Shown: positions 49,460 to 59,149 of the stretch, in pieces
How the letters are laid out: each line of letters opens with the position of its first letter
Numbering within the stretch: position 1 is the stretch's first letter
Assembly (NCBI GenBank): GCA_004026145.2
Contig: CP034991.1
Coordinates: forward strand, 17,917,270 to 17,981,269
From: Takifugu bimaculatus
Lineage: Eukaryota > Chordata > Actinopteri > Tetraodontiformes > Tetraodontidae
Direction: 5' to 3'
Length of the DNA stretch: 64,000 nucleotides
Position numbers and translations under genes: made by a program
Notes under the pieces: model-generated
The model's database searches: none
Told to the model about the DNA's origin: nothing
What the model saw: the letters and a program-made list of their open reading frames with translations, nothing else

Positions 49460-52270
49460 GTTTCTTAAAAGGTGCGTCCGCCCGTGTTTTCACGCAGTTT
49501 TTGCAGGTTTTGGCAGAGTGTTTGTGACCAAATCCAGCAGGTTTCGGTCCTCCGTAGGAAGCGTGATTTTATCACAGCCGCCCGGCTCCTCCATTAAAAG
49601 CTAGATCACACCTGTCCTGTGTAAAGCAGTCTTAATATTTCATAAAGACCGAATTAGGCTAACCACACTGGAAAAGAGCTCCCGACTTGGGGAAACAAAA
49701 TTTCAGTCCCAGAATAAACAGAAATAAAGCAGACATCTGCTCCTTCTTGGCGTCTAACGATCCCAACAATGACACAAAAGCGGGTCACTGCCGTCCCACT
49801 GCACCACAACCTGCCTGGGTGCCTTTTTTTAAGCACTTTTATTCACTATTTGGCACGTTGCGCAGGCTTTAATTAACTCAGAGGTAATTCGATGGAGCCC
49901 CTGGGACCTCATTAGGCATTTCAATTAGTGGAAAAAAAATACACAAGTTAGGGTGCAGAGCAGGAGAGGTTCCAAGGATCCACCAATTATGTTGGAGTGA
50001 GGGGGCACTTCTGGACCAGCCGATGTCGCCACCCCTCCGTGTCCCCGCTCGTATTCTTCCTACAGGAGATCCGAGTTGTGCTCTGCACCAATGAGGCAGC
50101 GGCGTTCGTTGCAGGGGGAGTCATTGATATTGAGATGAGGAGTTACGTCAGACATGCCTACGGTCTCGCCAAAGCATTTGAAACTCCACATGTGGACCGA
50201 AAAAAAAAGAAAAAGTTTTCTTCTCCTTCCCCCATGTAATGACCCCCCTCCTCCCCACCAAGCACAAGGTTTTAGGCATTCATTGGCCATAATAGGCCCT
50301 TGCTTGTTTGCCCCCTCTACCTTCCGTGGTGCCTAAACTGTGCAGTCTCTGGTGCTACGGCTGCCTTGTCAGAGCTACTCTAACAATAAATCAGTAATAT
50401 TACAGGTAATGAGGTGTCAAAACAGCCTGCGAACCCGTCTCCTCAAGGACGTCCATCCGATGCAATGTTCACCTCTAGATATGGCATCGTAACAGTCCAA
50501 CGTCCATCTCCTCTAACATCTGCTGCTGCTCTACATCACATTTGCATCTAGAATGCAGATTTTATACAAATTCATTTTCACTCCTGATTTCCTTCTAAGA
50601 TCCTGAGCGTTTCCTTTGATCTTGATTTACTCCGGTTCAACCCTTCAACAATACTCTGCATACACTTTTAAGAAAAGTGAGTTTAAAAGCGTAACAGGGT
50701 GACTTCCTTACATTCCCATTAACAACAGGCTTCACAGTCACATGTGGCTTCTCCAAGTGATATTAATCGATTGTTTCTGTAACATTCAGCGAGCTTAGCG
50801 GGACTCAGCTGGGCCTTTGTGCAGATAGGTGAGACGGACTGTGAGACCCCGTAAGACCCTCCGCTATGTATTATTCATAGCCGTTTGACCTTAAAGATGG
50901 AAATGCAAATGTGTGTCAAGAATGAGGGCAATCATCGGACTTTTCAAATGTCAAACAGCTTGCCACAATTAAGATGTGTTCATTACAAGAACCCACAGGT
51001 GCCCTGGCACCCAGCAGAGATGTAAAACACCTCCCATTAACATCCTGATAATTATCTTCTCTGCACATCTTCACTTGTATTCCTTGTAATTGATATGCAT
51101 GCCTGCAAAATAGGATTTGTTCTCATGAAAAAGTGCTTTTAATGATAGAACTTCCTGGTGTTTAATGAGTGAGAGAATTTAGGCAGCGTTGCACTTACTG
51201 ATCTCATACAAGCACTTTATATCTGTCCTGCCTGTCCTACTAAAACAAGCTCATTCGAACTCCCAGTGCATCAGTAACCAGTTGATTTAGTAACAAAAGC
51301 AAGCAGCACTGGTTGTAAATGGTTTTTGCCTGGGTTGTGGAGGTGAACTGGGTTGAAGCAAGAGAGTGGAAATAATCTAACACTGTAGATAGATACATAG
51401 ATGGCTGTGGTAGCCCAGGCTGTGGAACTAGGCTGAGGTGGGGGGTTCTTGGTTTGAGACCCAGGAGAGACAAAACATGGAAGGTGTTCTGGTAGATGGC
51501 CAAGGTACCCTTGAGCAAGTTACTGACCCCACAAATGCTCATATATGGCCCTGTGATGAGCTGGCAACTCATCTAGGGGGGGTGGGGGTTGAACCCTCCC
51601 TCTGCCCATTGTGTACCGTCCCCCAAAAGGGATAAAGCAGTTGAAGAGACCAATAAATTGAAGTTTTCCCAAAAACATGAAATGTTCAGAAACACAATGA
51701 CAGAAACACATCTCCACTTCCACCACCACACCTTAGTGGTGTGTAGCAATATCGCCATCTGCTGATGGTAATTATATTTGATAGTCCCAATTCACGGGAA
51801 ACATTAAGTATTAGATTACATCCATATTCACGTTCAGGCGTAATACAATGTCTCAAACAGATGTTGTAAGGTGACACATTGCCTTTGTGGCTGCTTGCTA
51901 TGTTTGGGTGGCAAGTCAAATCATAAAAGCTTGACATCTTCCTGCTATTTATGATAGGGAATAAGCATTAATGAGACAAAATAGAATCTGCGATATGGAC
52001 AAAATGAGTAAAATCAATAAAATACCCGGATTTGGAGAAGTCCGCCTCTAAGCAGAGGCGTGTCATGTTACCAACCAACCTTTAGGTGGCAGTAGAGGGG
52101 CGACGCGTTATTAATTCTACAGAAGAAGAAGAAAAAGCCCCGCTGTACACGGAAGTCGAAACCGGATTTGTCAAAGCTGGCGCTGGTTTGTCAACGGTGT
52201 CTACGCGCTCAGTAATACTCAGATTTAACAAAGAATTTCATCTTAGTGTTTGACCTTTTGAGGTGCCACA
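49460..52270. other. Intergenic DNA between tcf7l1 and tgoln2
   Basis: No gene supported. It is AT-rich and contains one SINE. The last ~150 bp form the tgoln2 promoter, with ETS-like words (CACGGAAGTC, ACCGGATTTG, near 52149-52170) and no TATA box. Confidence 0.6.
51411..51650 (+). mobile_element. tRNA-derived SINE, plus strand
   Basis: The head has a Pol III A-box-like stretch (GCTGTGGTAGCCCAGGCTG) and a clear B box, GGTTTGAGACC, at 51451-51461 (consensus GGTTCGANTCC). The body has phrases common in teleost SINEs: CCTTGAGCAAGTTACTGACC and GCCCTGTGATGAGCTGGCAA. It is diverged, and no exact target duplication was identified. The family is not named. Confidence 0.7.
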
Positions 52271-54421
52271 ATGAAGACGCGTCTGTTGATGGTCGTTGTA
52301 CTCCTATGCTGCTCTCTGGCCAGAGGTGGGTGGAGTTATTTTGCTTTTCTCCCTGCGATTGTCTGATATGAGGTTAATAAGCGCTCATCCGCAATCCGTC
52401 TTTGTAAGATGATTCATCAGAACCAAATCTGAGAAATCACAAAGCTACGGCGAATAGGGTAGATAATCACAGAAACAGAGCATCATTTTTGGTGTGGGAA
52501 ATCACAGCAGAGTCGATTTATTGCGATCTCCGCGGTCATCTGGATCCCTCCACGTTACCGTTTACATAACACACAAAGTATTCACAAGGCCTCCACAGTC
52601 TGGACTAAACCCCCCAAAACTGCCCCCGTTCTTCAGTAAATCTGTCCTTTTTATACCCCACTGTCCTGGATTTAAGAAATGTCTTTTACCAACAACGCAT
52701 TTGTAGACAATTGGACGAAACTAAATTATTGTAAATACTTGGAATTGCATGCAGGACATGTATTTAAGACGTTCTGTATATCACATACAGTAACATGAAA
52801 CGTTCAAAAATAGGTGTTAATGTGAAGAGTTGCACTTTACTTTCAAAAGTCAAGCTTTCATCGGGCTTGTCTAGATGGTCTTTGGCAACCTTCAGGGAGA
52901 GGTTTTCTTCTCAGGTCTCGACCAGGAAGCCATGTTTGAGCAGATCTCGCTGAATATTTGAACGGTGAAGCAGGGCGCCAGTCTGATCGGTCTGGACACT
53001 CTAAACACTTTATTTTGTAGGATTAGCAGCAGCCCTGGGGGTAGAACTGTTGCTCTTCTCTGCTGTGTCCATTAAAGGTCTACACTTGTTACTTCATCAC
53101 TTGTTTTTAGGGCTGCAGGGGCCAAAAGGTGGCAGCGATAAGCCCGACTCCAGTCCAGGATGATAACGGAAGTGACCCCGAGCCTCAGCCCACAAATGAC
53201 AGCACAACAGGAGCAGGAACCTCTGAACCTGCTGGAGAGAGTGAACCTAAAGAGGATGATAAAGATAAAACCAGCTCAAATGGAACGCCAAACAATGACA
53301 CGAGTGACAAAATAACAGCTCCAAAGTCCACCATCAAGATGAATGATGGCCAAAAAGTCAAAACTGCTGATGGCGTACAGGACGATAATGAATCTGGCGC
53401 TGAGAAAGAAGAACAAACGACCACACCTGATCAGGCTGGGAAGATCCCCGAAAACACACAAGCGAACGAGACGGCTGCTGAGGATGCAACAGGCAAAAAG
53501 GCCGACGATAAGAAAAAACCTGAGAAAACGAGCAGCAAGGAGGTAAAAAACAAAACGCCAGATGAAACCAGCAAGGAGAAAACGACAAAGGACGACAAAA
53601 AGGTGGAAAAGGCCGGAAAGTCCCCCGAAAACACACAAGCGAACGAGACGGCTGCTGAGGATGCAACAGGCAAAAAGGCCGACGATAAGAAAAAACCTGA
53701 GAAAACGAGCAGCAAGGAGGTAAAAAACAAAACGCCAGATGACACCAGCAAGGAGAAAACGACAAAGGACGACGAAAAGGTGGAAAAGGCCGGAAATTCC
53801 CCCGGCAAAGGTCAAACGGACCAAAACGCCACAAACGAGAAGAAACCAGATGGAACAAACGAGAAGGAGGATGAAAGTAAAGGAAGATCCCCGCTGAGGA
53901 GAAAAATGAAGATTACGGGAAGACTCTGATTGATATCGACGAGGAGGCACAAAGCAGTCACTTTTTTGCCTACCTTGTTTTTACAGCGGTGCTGGTGGCT
54001 GTGCTTTACATCACTTATCACAACAGGCGCAAGGTACCGTGTCCGCCGCACAATTGTTACACAAACACACAAACACGCTAGCGCGAGAGCCAGTATTTCA
54101 GGTCTTTAAATTGGAATGTGCGACTTCCATAGTGGTCTGTTGTGAAGCTCGTGCACAGAAGCACAGCAGACCTCATCCCCCTCCAGGTGGATCCAGGCCT
54201 GTCGCACCTGTTTTGCTCCACATCACCAATCGTCTTGTTCTTTCTCTCAGATCATAGCGTTTGTCCTGGAAGGGAAGAAGTCCAGAGCTGCTGCGCGCCG
54301 CCCTAAATCCGCAGAATACCAGAGACTGGAACAACAGGTCGGTTCACAACAGCGCCTAACTTGTTCAAATCCAGCAAATCTTTTGTCGTCATTCATTCGC
54401 ACGCATTTGTTTCAGATGTGA
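52271..54421 (+). CDS. tgoln2: Trans-Golgi network integral membrane protein (TGN38/46-like)
   Basis: Type I membrane protein cycling between trans-Golgi and plasma membrane. Exons 52271-52325, 53111-54033, 54251-54337 and 54416-54421 (ATG TGA) sum to 1071 nt, about 356 residues. Exon 1 is a signal peptide (MKTRLLMVVVLLCCSLARG). Exon 2 is the lumenal Lys/Glu/Thr/Asp-rich stem with a near-identical 59-residue repeat, then HFFAYLVFTAVLVAVLYITY, the transmembrane helix. The tail IIAFVLEGKK...SAEYQRLEQQM keeps the family's YQRL endocytic/TGN sorting signal. The tcf7l1 neighbour matches human gene order. Signal peptide, membrane helix and tail share one frame, but about 53160-53885 is open only in another; an extra base near 53158 and a missing one near 53885 would reconcile them. 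Alternatively, acceptor use at 53135 would explain the first shift but not the second. Identity is firm; the exact lumenal protein is uncertain. Confidence 0.85.
53447..53800 (+). repeat. Two-copy 177-bp coding tandem repeat in tgoln2
   Basis: Units 53447-53623 and 53624-53800 differ at only a few bases; a third copy starts at 53801 but diverges after about 5 bp. The 177-bp length equals 59 codons, so frame is preserved. Each unit encodes PENTQANETAAEDATGKKAD and onward through KKPEKTSSKEVKNKTPD. Confidence 0.95.
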
Positions 54422-55693
54422 AGACGGTCTGGAGGAGGCCTGGAGCGGTTTTGTACATTGGCTGTTGTGTGAGAAGTGACTGGATGACCATGTTTGACAG
54501 TTTTCTGGTGCACTGCATGTCAACTTAATTTAGTTGTGTTAAATGAACTTGTGTGTGTACCTTTTCCATGCTAATTGCACGTCTATGCAGAATACACTGT
54601 TGCCTTATCGCAGGAGTTTGTGAAGTGCAGTGGAAGTAAAATAAGCCATCAGATTTTGCACTCGTCACTAGGACACTAGAAGCAATCAGCCAGGAAGTAG
54701 ATGTAGCAGATTGCAATAGCACATTGTTTCAACAGTAGACTTTTTTCTACCATGGAGGAAGTGTAAAATGTAAAATAGGGTCCGGATATTTGTTGGTACA
54801 ATATATCAAATTCTTGTTTTACTGTGGGCAATGATAGTATCGCTATTTATGTTGTGTTTGTACGCGCGTGGTATCGGCCTGATGAATGTTATAATTACCT
54901 TTAATTCCATTTAGAAGACAGATTTTTTGAGACTTGAGCAGGCTGGACGGTAACAATGTGATCTTTAATCGATAGTTTGCATTCTTCTATGGGGATATTT
55001 GCCTACTTGCTCACATTTGAAGATTTGTGACCCCCCCCCCCAAAAAAAATAAACCTACTGCTATCAGCTAGCTCAGCTTTGTCCAAATACTTTTGTCCTC
55101 CTGCTAGCCCCCACCCTCACTTCTTTCAGGTTCCTCTCAGGTGTTGAACAGGAACAAGTCTGTTTTGTGGGAGACTGGTTGGCCCCCTTTAAAAGGATGC
55201 CTGTTTGTGATCGTATGTGTCAGTTTGTCAAGGATGCATTTATAATTTGGTGCGCGACTCATAGATGGAAACCACTTTGTAAAAATCAGATGTGCAGTTT
55301 ATAGGCGGAGCTTGAAGTCCATATCATGTAAAGATAGATTTTATAGCAAAATATGATACATTTGTGGACACACAACAAAAGTATCAGGGTATATTTATTT
55401 TATAGAGGGCTCAGGGTTGTTGGGAAAGTGTGTAAGGGGGAGACTTAATGTGGTAATAAAGCTTCTTGTGAAACACATGAGCTGCAGCCAGTGCTTTATT
55501 TGGTCGGCTGGGGCACCTGGCAGGGATCACTTCAATAGTCCTGCTGCTCAAATCAAGCAGGGAGCAGAATGTTCCCCGACAACGTCAATAGTCCTTGTTC
55601 CTCCGTTTCCAGGTAAGAGGAAACTCCGTCACTGTTAATTTAACAGGTGGCCTTTCTTAATTCCAAAAAAAGACAGACATCGCTCCCAAATGT
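54422..55693 (+). other. tgoln2 3' UTR and intergenic DNA
   Basis: No gene supported. Plus-strand AATAAA words at 55048-55053 (after a C run and A run) and at 55455-55460 are candidate tgoln2 poly(A) signals. The interval separates convergent genes tgoln2 (plus) and the dusp gene (minus). Confidence 0.55.
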
Positions 55694-55699
55694 TTTATT
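55694..55699 (-). terminator. Candidate poly(A) signal of the dusp gene
   Basis: TTTATT on the plus strand is AATAAA on the minus strand, about 205 bp past the dusp stop codon and correctly oriented. Confidence 0.5.
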
Positions 55700-55904
55700 T
55701 GAAATAACACTGGTATTAAAGATAAAGGTGCACATGTGCCGCAACATTTATAACTGACCACATATAGTGAAAATCCAGTTGGTGTTCCCTAAAACAAACA
55801 TCGCCAAACTGGGAAACGATCAAATATCTCTTACAACAATTCAGTTGTCTTTAGAAAAGGGAAACCTCTGACCAAGAGGAGCCAGAGGTGTAATGGCGTT
55901 CTCT

Positions 55905-56493
55905 TCACACCGGCATCATGTTTTTGGCCTCCTCCTCATAAATATCTGGGATGTCCCCCATGGATGAGGAAACCATGCTGACCGAATTGGAACCCCGGAG
56001 CTCCATCTCATACCGGATGAGCTGTTCCCAGAAGCCCTTGTTGGGCCTGACCAGGGGCCGGCGGCCCTTCAGCCACCTGTGAGCCTCCAGCAGGGACACA
56101 TGGCGGTGTTTCATCAGGTAGGCCATGCACAGGGCGGCCGAGCGACTCACGCCGGCGTTGCAGTGCACCAAGGTGCGGCCTCCGTGCGCTGCTGTCAGCT
56201 GGATTTGGTCCGCCACCCGGTCGAAGTGGTCACTGAGAGGAGCCAGCGGAGAGTCGGGGACCGGGAGGTGGATGTACTCCACGCTGGGGAGCTGCGGGGC
56301 TCTGCTCTTGGCCTCGCTGACGTTGACCACGCACGTTATTTTGCAGCGGGTCAGCTGGCAGGAGTCGCTGGCCGCTCGGACAGTTGCTGAGGTACAGGTG
56401 TTCCGTGACCGCGCACAGGCCCGACAGAGCCGCGGGGGGCGGCGGGACGATGCGGCTGAGCAAACTCACCGAACCGGTGCTGCAACTCATCAC
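55905..56493 (-). CDS. dusp18: Dual-specificity phosphatase, DUSP18/DUSP14 type, with a one-base frameshift
   Basis: Atypical small dual-specificity phosphatase acting on phospho-Tyr/Ser/Thr, intronless here. With one base dropped near 56378 the minus strand encodes about 195 residues (human DUSP18: 188). The start MMSCSTGSVSLLSRIVPPPP leads into LSGLCAVTEHLYLSNC. After the shift come KITCVVNVSEAKSRAPQLPS, the general-acid Asp in LPVPDSP (about residue 80) and the signature loop VHCNAGVSRS (HCX5R: Cys about 111, Arg about 117). AYLMKHRHVSLLEAHRWLK, RPLVRPNKGFWEQLIRYE and the family tail IPDIYEEEAKNMMPV follow. The tail favours DUSP18/21 over DUSP14; the symbol is a best guess. As written, translation from the first ATG leaves the family frame before the catalytic loop. 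An internal ATG at 56330 gives a 141-residue product that keeps the loop. It could be a sequence error or a recent pseudogene; the intact catalytic half favours error. Confidence 0.8.
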
Positions 56494-56888
56494 GTCTCCA
56501 TGTGGACCGAGCAGAACAAACGAGACCCGAACTGGCTCTCAGCTATAGAATACTGCTAACTTATATTACGAGACAGGATGGGATCCAAAGCCACGAAACA
56601 CATGAGGTTAAACACTGTTTAACGGTAGAAATAGTAATAATGTGACACCTCCTTCACCGTCCTGTGTTATAAAACGCACGAGTGTTGTGAACGCTGTCGC
56701 CCCCTGCTGGACGGGAGGCCCGAACAATGATGACGCCATCTTGCTTTTCCTGGTCAAAACAATTAAAGACAAAAACAAGTTTATGACAACAAATGCGAGG
56801 GATTTTTTTTGTTGTTTTGCTCAGCATCTAAAAAACATTCTAAAATATAAAATAAAAGATAAAGCCAAACAATATCTTAAACAAAATG
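56494..56888 (-). promoter_or_regulatory. Upstream region of the dusp gene with a CTCF-type site
   Basis: Non-coding. On the minus strand 56698-56710 reads CCAGCAGGGGGCG, a close match to the core CTCF motif, about 205 bp before the dusp start. A GC-poor AT-rich stretch follows toward the trinucleotide array. Binding is not shown by sequence alone. Confidence 0.45.
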
Positions 56889-57219
56889 GTAGTAGTAGTA
56901 GCAGTAGTAGCAGCAGTAATATTAGCAGTAAAATTACCAGTACTAGTAGTAGTAGTAGCAGTAAAATTAGCAGTACTAGTAGTAGCAGTAATAGTAGCAG
57001 TAAAATTAGCAGTACTAGTAGTAGTAGTAATAGTAGCAGTAGTAGTGGTGGTGGTAGTAGTTAGTAGTAGTAGTAGCAGCAGGAGTAGTTAGTAGCCGCA
57101 GCAATAGTTGCAGTAACAGTGGTTAAGCAGCAGTAGTAGTTGTAGTAGTAATAGTAGTAGCCGCAGCAATAGTAGCAGTAACAGTGGTTAAGTAGTAGTA
57201 GTAGTAGTAGTAGCAGCAG
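56889..57219. repeat. Imperfect (AGT/AGC)n trinucleotide array
   Basis: Over 300 bp of AGT, AGC, AGTAAAATT and related units. A longer unit (AGCCGCAGCAATAGT...CAGTAACAGTGGTTAAG) appears twice, near 57093-57131 and 57158-57193. The array resumes as GCAGCAGGAGTAGG right after the LTR. Confidence 0.9.
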
Positions 57220-57826
57220 TGTAGTGAAGAAGGGTAACGGGCATAAGGCGCTATATGTAACCTTTGAGTTAACGATTAGACCTTCGTAGTTAATGATTAT
57301 GCAGACAAAACGTACTAGCCATTGTCACTGTTTGAGCACCTGCTATATGTATACGTGTCACTACTTGAATGTATGCTTTGAGATGGAAAGTCCGGGGAAG
57401 TTATTAGAGGGTTAATGGAAAGTATGGGAGTAGCCAAGGCATGGTCTGTTGAGTTTGTTTAAAAAAAAACCATGTAAGGTACACCTGACTTCTGATAGGT
57501 AGGGAAAAAGGTACTTAACGGTGGAAAATGAGTAAAAATAGCTAACCAGAAGGAGGAGCCCGGGGCGGGGTAGCCCCAGGCTCCAAATAGTATAAAAGAA
57601 GGACAATTCTTGTCAGTATTCAGACTTAGCCCAGGCTACTTCTCATGCATGGTGAATTGTGGATCGACAATAAACCATCGTTTGGATCGTGAACCAGCTG
57701 ACCCTGACTCATCTTTCGACTTTGTTGTGGTATCCCCGCACTTCAATTCATTGGCACTGGCATAGGTATATTAACTTAATGAAAACATAAGTTTGAGTGT
57801 TTTAGCGTAGGGGAAAATCCACTACA
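57220..57826 (+). mobile_element. Solo LTR of an endogenous retrovirus-like element
   Basis: A 607-bp segment starts TGTAGTG and ends CACTACA, perfect 7-bp inverted ends of the TG...CA type. It has a TATA box (TATAAAAG, 57591-57598) and, about 75 bp downstream, AATAAA (57669-57674), giving a plausible U3-R-U5 order on the plus strand. Both sides carry GCAGCAG, compatible with a target duplication, though the host array is itself (AGC)n, so its length is ambiguous. No gag, pol or env coding lies beside it, so it is a solo LTR left by recombination. The family is not assigned. Confidence 0.7.
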
Positions 57827-57959
57827 GCAGCAGGAGTAGGGGGGTTATTCGCCTGTTGTACCAGTGTGAGTGCTAGCAGTGTTACTGTCAGTAATTACTG
57901 TCAGTAGTATAGAAGCAGAAGTATTTGTCCCATGGTCAGATCCACCATAGAGCACCAAA

Positions 57960-58500
57960 GACGCGTGTACCTAAGATTTACAAACGTTTCGGTAACGCGT
58001 GAACTAGTTTCCGAGTCCTCTTTAATGATCTGGGCTGCATCGTGTCTGTGTGGAGGTGGCTGCAGACGGTCTTTGGTTGCCCGGGAAACAGATGGTGGAT
58101 GAAGGGCGCGCATACAAAAGCCCGTAAACCTGTGGCAGCAGCTGGAGACCGAGAGCTCTCATCAATCCGGGTCCTGCTGCGTCCTCCGCAGAACCTCCCG
58201 TCCTTTGTGTTCGTGTCGCGGTTTGTGTTTCCTGACTGGACTCCCGTCGGCGCGCAGCTGCTCGTGTCACTCCCACATCTGCTGCTCTCTTCTGCAGCCA
58301 CGGAGACGGCAAATCATGTTTGTGCGCGCAGGCGTGTCAGTCCGGAGGGCGACCACCATGCCTTTTCTGCGCGGGCGTAGCCGCTGCATGCGCAAAGACT
58401 GCGCGCATTTGCCGGTTAGTCACAGCTTGAGGAGGAAGAAGAGGAGAGGGAGGGAAGTGTGATCTTTCACAGCGTTTGCTGGATATCCACGAGAACACCG
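57960..58500 (+). promoter_or_regulatory. CpG-rich promoter-like region with RFX X-box and possible 5' UTR exon
   Basis: The stretch is rich in CpG. GTTTCC-CG-GGCAAC (minus-strand reading of 58076-58089) matches the RFX X-box consensus, and GCATGCGCA (58387-58395) is NRF1-like. The plus strand at 58500 shows a strong donor (AACACCG|gtaagag), so a non-coding first exon may end there. No matching ciliary gene is visible in the window. Confidence 0.4.
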
Positions 58501-58756
58501 GTAAGAGAGGAAACACACCCAAACGCTCTTTGAATGCTACATTTTGCTACCTTTGATAAACAGACAGGCCGCCTGTGAAATCTCTCTGCGCACACCTTTA
58601 TTTTAAAACCTGCCGTTTATAGCAAAGCTGTGGACGTGTGCCATGTGGAGCAGCCTCTTCTCCACAGAATCACAGCCTTGCTTTTCCTTCAACACAACTG
58701 GCCCTCTTAAGAGAAGAGGTACAATCCGTTAAAAGCTGATTTCCGCCTCCCCACAG

Positions 58757-59149
58757 CGGAGTGGAGCTCGCCACAGAGCCGCTGACCCATCGGACACCGG
58801 GATGCTGCGAGGATCCGGACCCAGGGAGGCGGCAGCAGGACAGGTTATGTGCACAGGCCCGGCTTTCATCTTAATGTTCCCTTTTATTAACGCAGTGTCA
58901 GAGTGCTGCTGTCAGTGATATCAGACTTAAGCACATTTCATGTCTTTCAACAAGATGCGGTGAGGAAAAAGCCATGAAAGGAAAAGAGGCTTGTATTCCC
59001 GGGGGCATGAGTCTGGTGGCGTCCCACTTTTCTGTGGCTGTGTTTTGCTGCGTTCCCCTGCAGGAGAAGCAGATTTTCACAGGACCCGACGAGCGGCTGC
59101 AAGGCCTCCTGCACAAAGGCTCAGGAGCTGTCAGTTGCTCTCAGCCACG
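58757..59149 (+). CDS. Possible 5' coding exons of an unidentified plus-strand gene
   Basis: I do not recognise this gene. A possible exon at 58757-58843 follows a good acceptor (cctccccacag) and holds ATG at 58802 encoding MLRGSGPREAAAGQ, then a weak donor gttatg. A possible next exon at 59064-59149 follows cgttcccctgcag and continues in phase as EKQIFTGPDERLQGLLHKGS and on to SQPR before gtgact. With the putative 5' UTR exon ending at 58500, this forms a coherent start of a gene running right. No domain is visible, donors are weak and no convincing further exon was found, so these may be chance open segments. Confidence 0.22.

Noticed and set aside
53276..53950. Minus-strand frames over tgoln2 (up to 224 codons) with hydrophobic content
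   Set aside because: They mirror the Lys/Glu-rich sense repeat; the hydrophobic look is the antisense of AAA/GAA codons.
56886..57092. Frames encoding poly-Ser or poly-Val
   Set aside because: They are direct translations of the AGT/AGC array, not a gene.
57220..58500. A full provirus next to the LTR
   Set aside because: No gag, protease, polymerase or envelope-like frame and no second LTR were found.
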